A stretch of 5,434 nt of DNA from positions 3,108 to 8,541 of the forward strand of contig PLNY01000111.1 in assembly GCA_003141915.1 (NCBI GenBank). Reading direction: 5' to 3'. The notes beneath the pieces are model-generated. The model was not told the DNA's origin. It saw only the letters and a list, made by a program, of their open reading frames with translations, and ran no database searches. Position numbers and translations under genes: made by a program. This document shows positions 5,213-5,434 of the stretch, piece after piece. Each line of letters starts with the position of its first letter. Within the stretch, counting starts at the first letter, position 1. The stretch is from Anaerolineae bacterium (GTDB taxonomy: Bacteria; Chloroflexota; Anaerolineae; Anaerolineales; Villigracilaceae).

Positions 5213-5434
5213 TCATCCGTTTATCCGTTTCTTCAATCCGTTACCCAATCCGTTAACCTGATCCGTTTTGAAAGCTTTGAATGCAATATCCTTTCGGTAC
5301 TGCATTCCGTCAAAATGGATTTTATCAATTGCATCATAAACAGACTTGATCGAATCTTCCAATCTCCCCGACCAAGCCGTCAGCCCGAAGACGCGCCCGC
5401 CGGATGTAACGACTTTTTCGTTTTCCATTTTTGT
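5213..5434 (-). CDS. purD: Phosphoribosylamine-glycine ligase (GAR synthetase), C-terminal end only
   Basis: PurD joins phosphoribosylamine and glycine with ATP to make GAR, the second step of purine synthesis. Only the last 73 codons are in the window; the frame is open at base 5434. The segment begins TKMENEKVVTSGGRVFGLTA, which fits the family's conserved (HAG)TK...VVTsGGRVLGVTA, followed by KIHFDGMQYRKDI near the normal C terminus. The protein then continues with AFKAF and an unusual tail, KTDQVNGLGNGLKKRING, encoded by the CGGAT repeat array, and stops at TGA 5213-5215 inside the repeat. The family normally ends shortly after the YRxDI motif. The tail is therefore probably acquired when the repeat element arrived. 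purM begins 16 bases downstream. An internal ATG at 5426-5428 is not the real start. Confidence 0.9.
   Translation of the reverse strand, partial: TKMENEKVVTSGGRVFGLTAWSGRLEDSIKSVYDAIDKIHFDGMQYRKDIAFKAFKTDQVNGLGNGLKKRING
5214..5265 (-). repeat. Right arm of inverted repeat: array of five CGGAT units at the purD 3' end
   Basis: On the minus strand CGGAT occurs five times (plus-strand ATCCG beginning at 5215, 5223, 5236, 5248 and 5261; spacings 8, 13, 12, 13). The 8 then 12-13 spacing mirrors the left arm. The array is translated as the last residues of PurD and includes the purD stop codon region. It is too short and too variable between units for a CRISPR array. Confidence 0.9.

Larger units (their letters stand above)
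4605..5265. mobile_element. Putative small GxxExxY-carrying element with CGGAT-type inverted-repeat ends
   Basis: The segment is bounded by inverted CGGAT arrays (left 4605-4630, right 5214-5265) with a perfect 19-bp match, and contains only the GxxExxY coding region plus linker. It sits exactly at the purD/purM junction. Repeat-derived codons form the end of purD and part of the PurM linker, as expected if a pre-existing junction had been invaded. There is no transposase, and I could not find a convincing target-site duplication, so movement would have to be in trans or ancient. The element call is inference; the inverted repeat itself is directly visible. Confidence 0.5.

Noticed and set aside
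5214..5265. Possible CRISPR array from the regular CGGAT units
   Set aside because: Units are about 7 conserved bases at 8-13 base spacing, lie inside the purD coding frame and have no spacers of CRISPR length.
4590..5280. Target-site duplication flanking the putative element
   Set aside because: The flanks (ending CAGCATAAG on the left, beginning AAAGCTTTG on the right) share no convincing direct repeat.

Overview
The window holds two minus-strand gene clusters from a bacterium with mixed-to-moderate GC. The protein styles point to Chloroflexota, probably Anaerolineae: a stand-alone B12-binding subunit of methylmalonyl-CoA mutase next to meaB, a PRPP synthase of the 'GRSDKKD' type, and a PurM with an 'AGVSIDAGNRAV' start. 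This placement is an inference from remembered family resemblance, not from a search.

Cluster A (5434 down to about 3001) is a purine biosynthesis operon in the order purD (3' end only), purM, purN. Its striking part is purM. The 529-residue product carries about 145 extra N-terminal residues that match the GxxExxY family (PD-(D/E)XK nuclease superfamily, catalytic-type residues retained). A proline/serine-rich linker of about 45-50 residues joins this to a complete AIR synthetase. No stop codon separates the two, and no well-supported internal start precedes the conserved PurM N terminus. The nuclease-like segment is bracketed by a perfect 19-bp inverted repeat (4612-4630 and 5214-5232) made of CGGAT units. 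The repeats run into the coding ends of both neighbours: they supply the purD C-terminal tail and stop codon, and part of the linker before PurM. The simplest reading is that a small GxxExxY-bearing element with inverted-repeat ends inserted at the purD/purM junction and became fused in frame to an essential purine gene.

Cluster B (2888 down to 1, running off the window) is B12-binding methylmalonyl-CoA mutase subunit, meaB GTPase, a RimJ/RimL-type GNAT acetyltransferase, and prs (PRPP synthase, missing its last residues). Each adjacent pair overlaps by four bases (ATGA), which suggests tight translational coupling. A TATAAT box and a strong Shine-Dalgarno site precede the first gene, and a weak terminator-like hairpin lies between the clusters. 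The large catalytic mutase subunit is not in the window.

Functionally, prs makes PRPP, the precursor used at the start of the purine pathway in which PurD, PurN and PurM act. The mutase subunit and its MeaB chaperone belong to propionyl-CoA/methylmalonyl-CoA metabolism. I saw no tRNA, rRNA, CRISPR array or transposase. The only intergenic stretch above 100 bases is 2889-3000.
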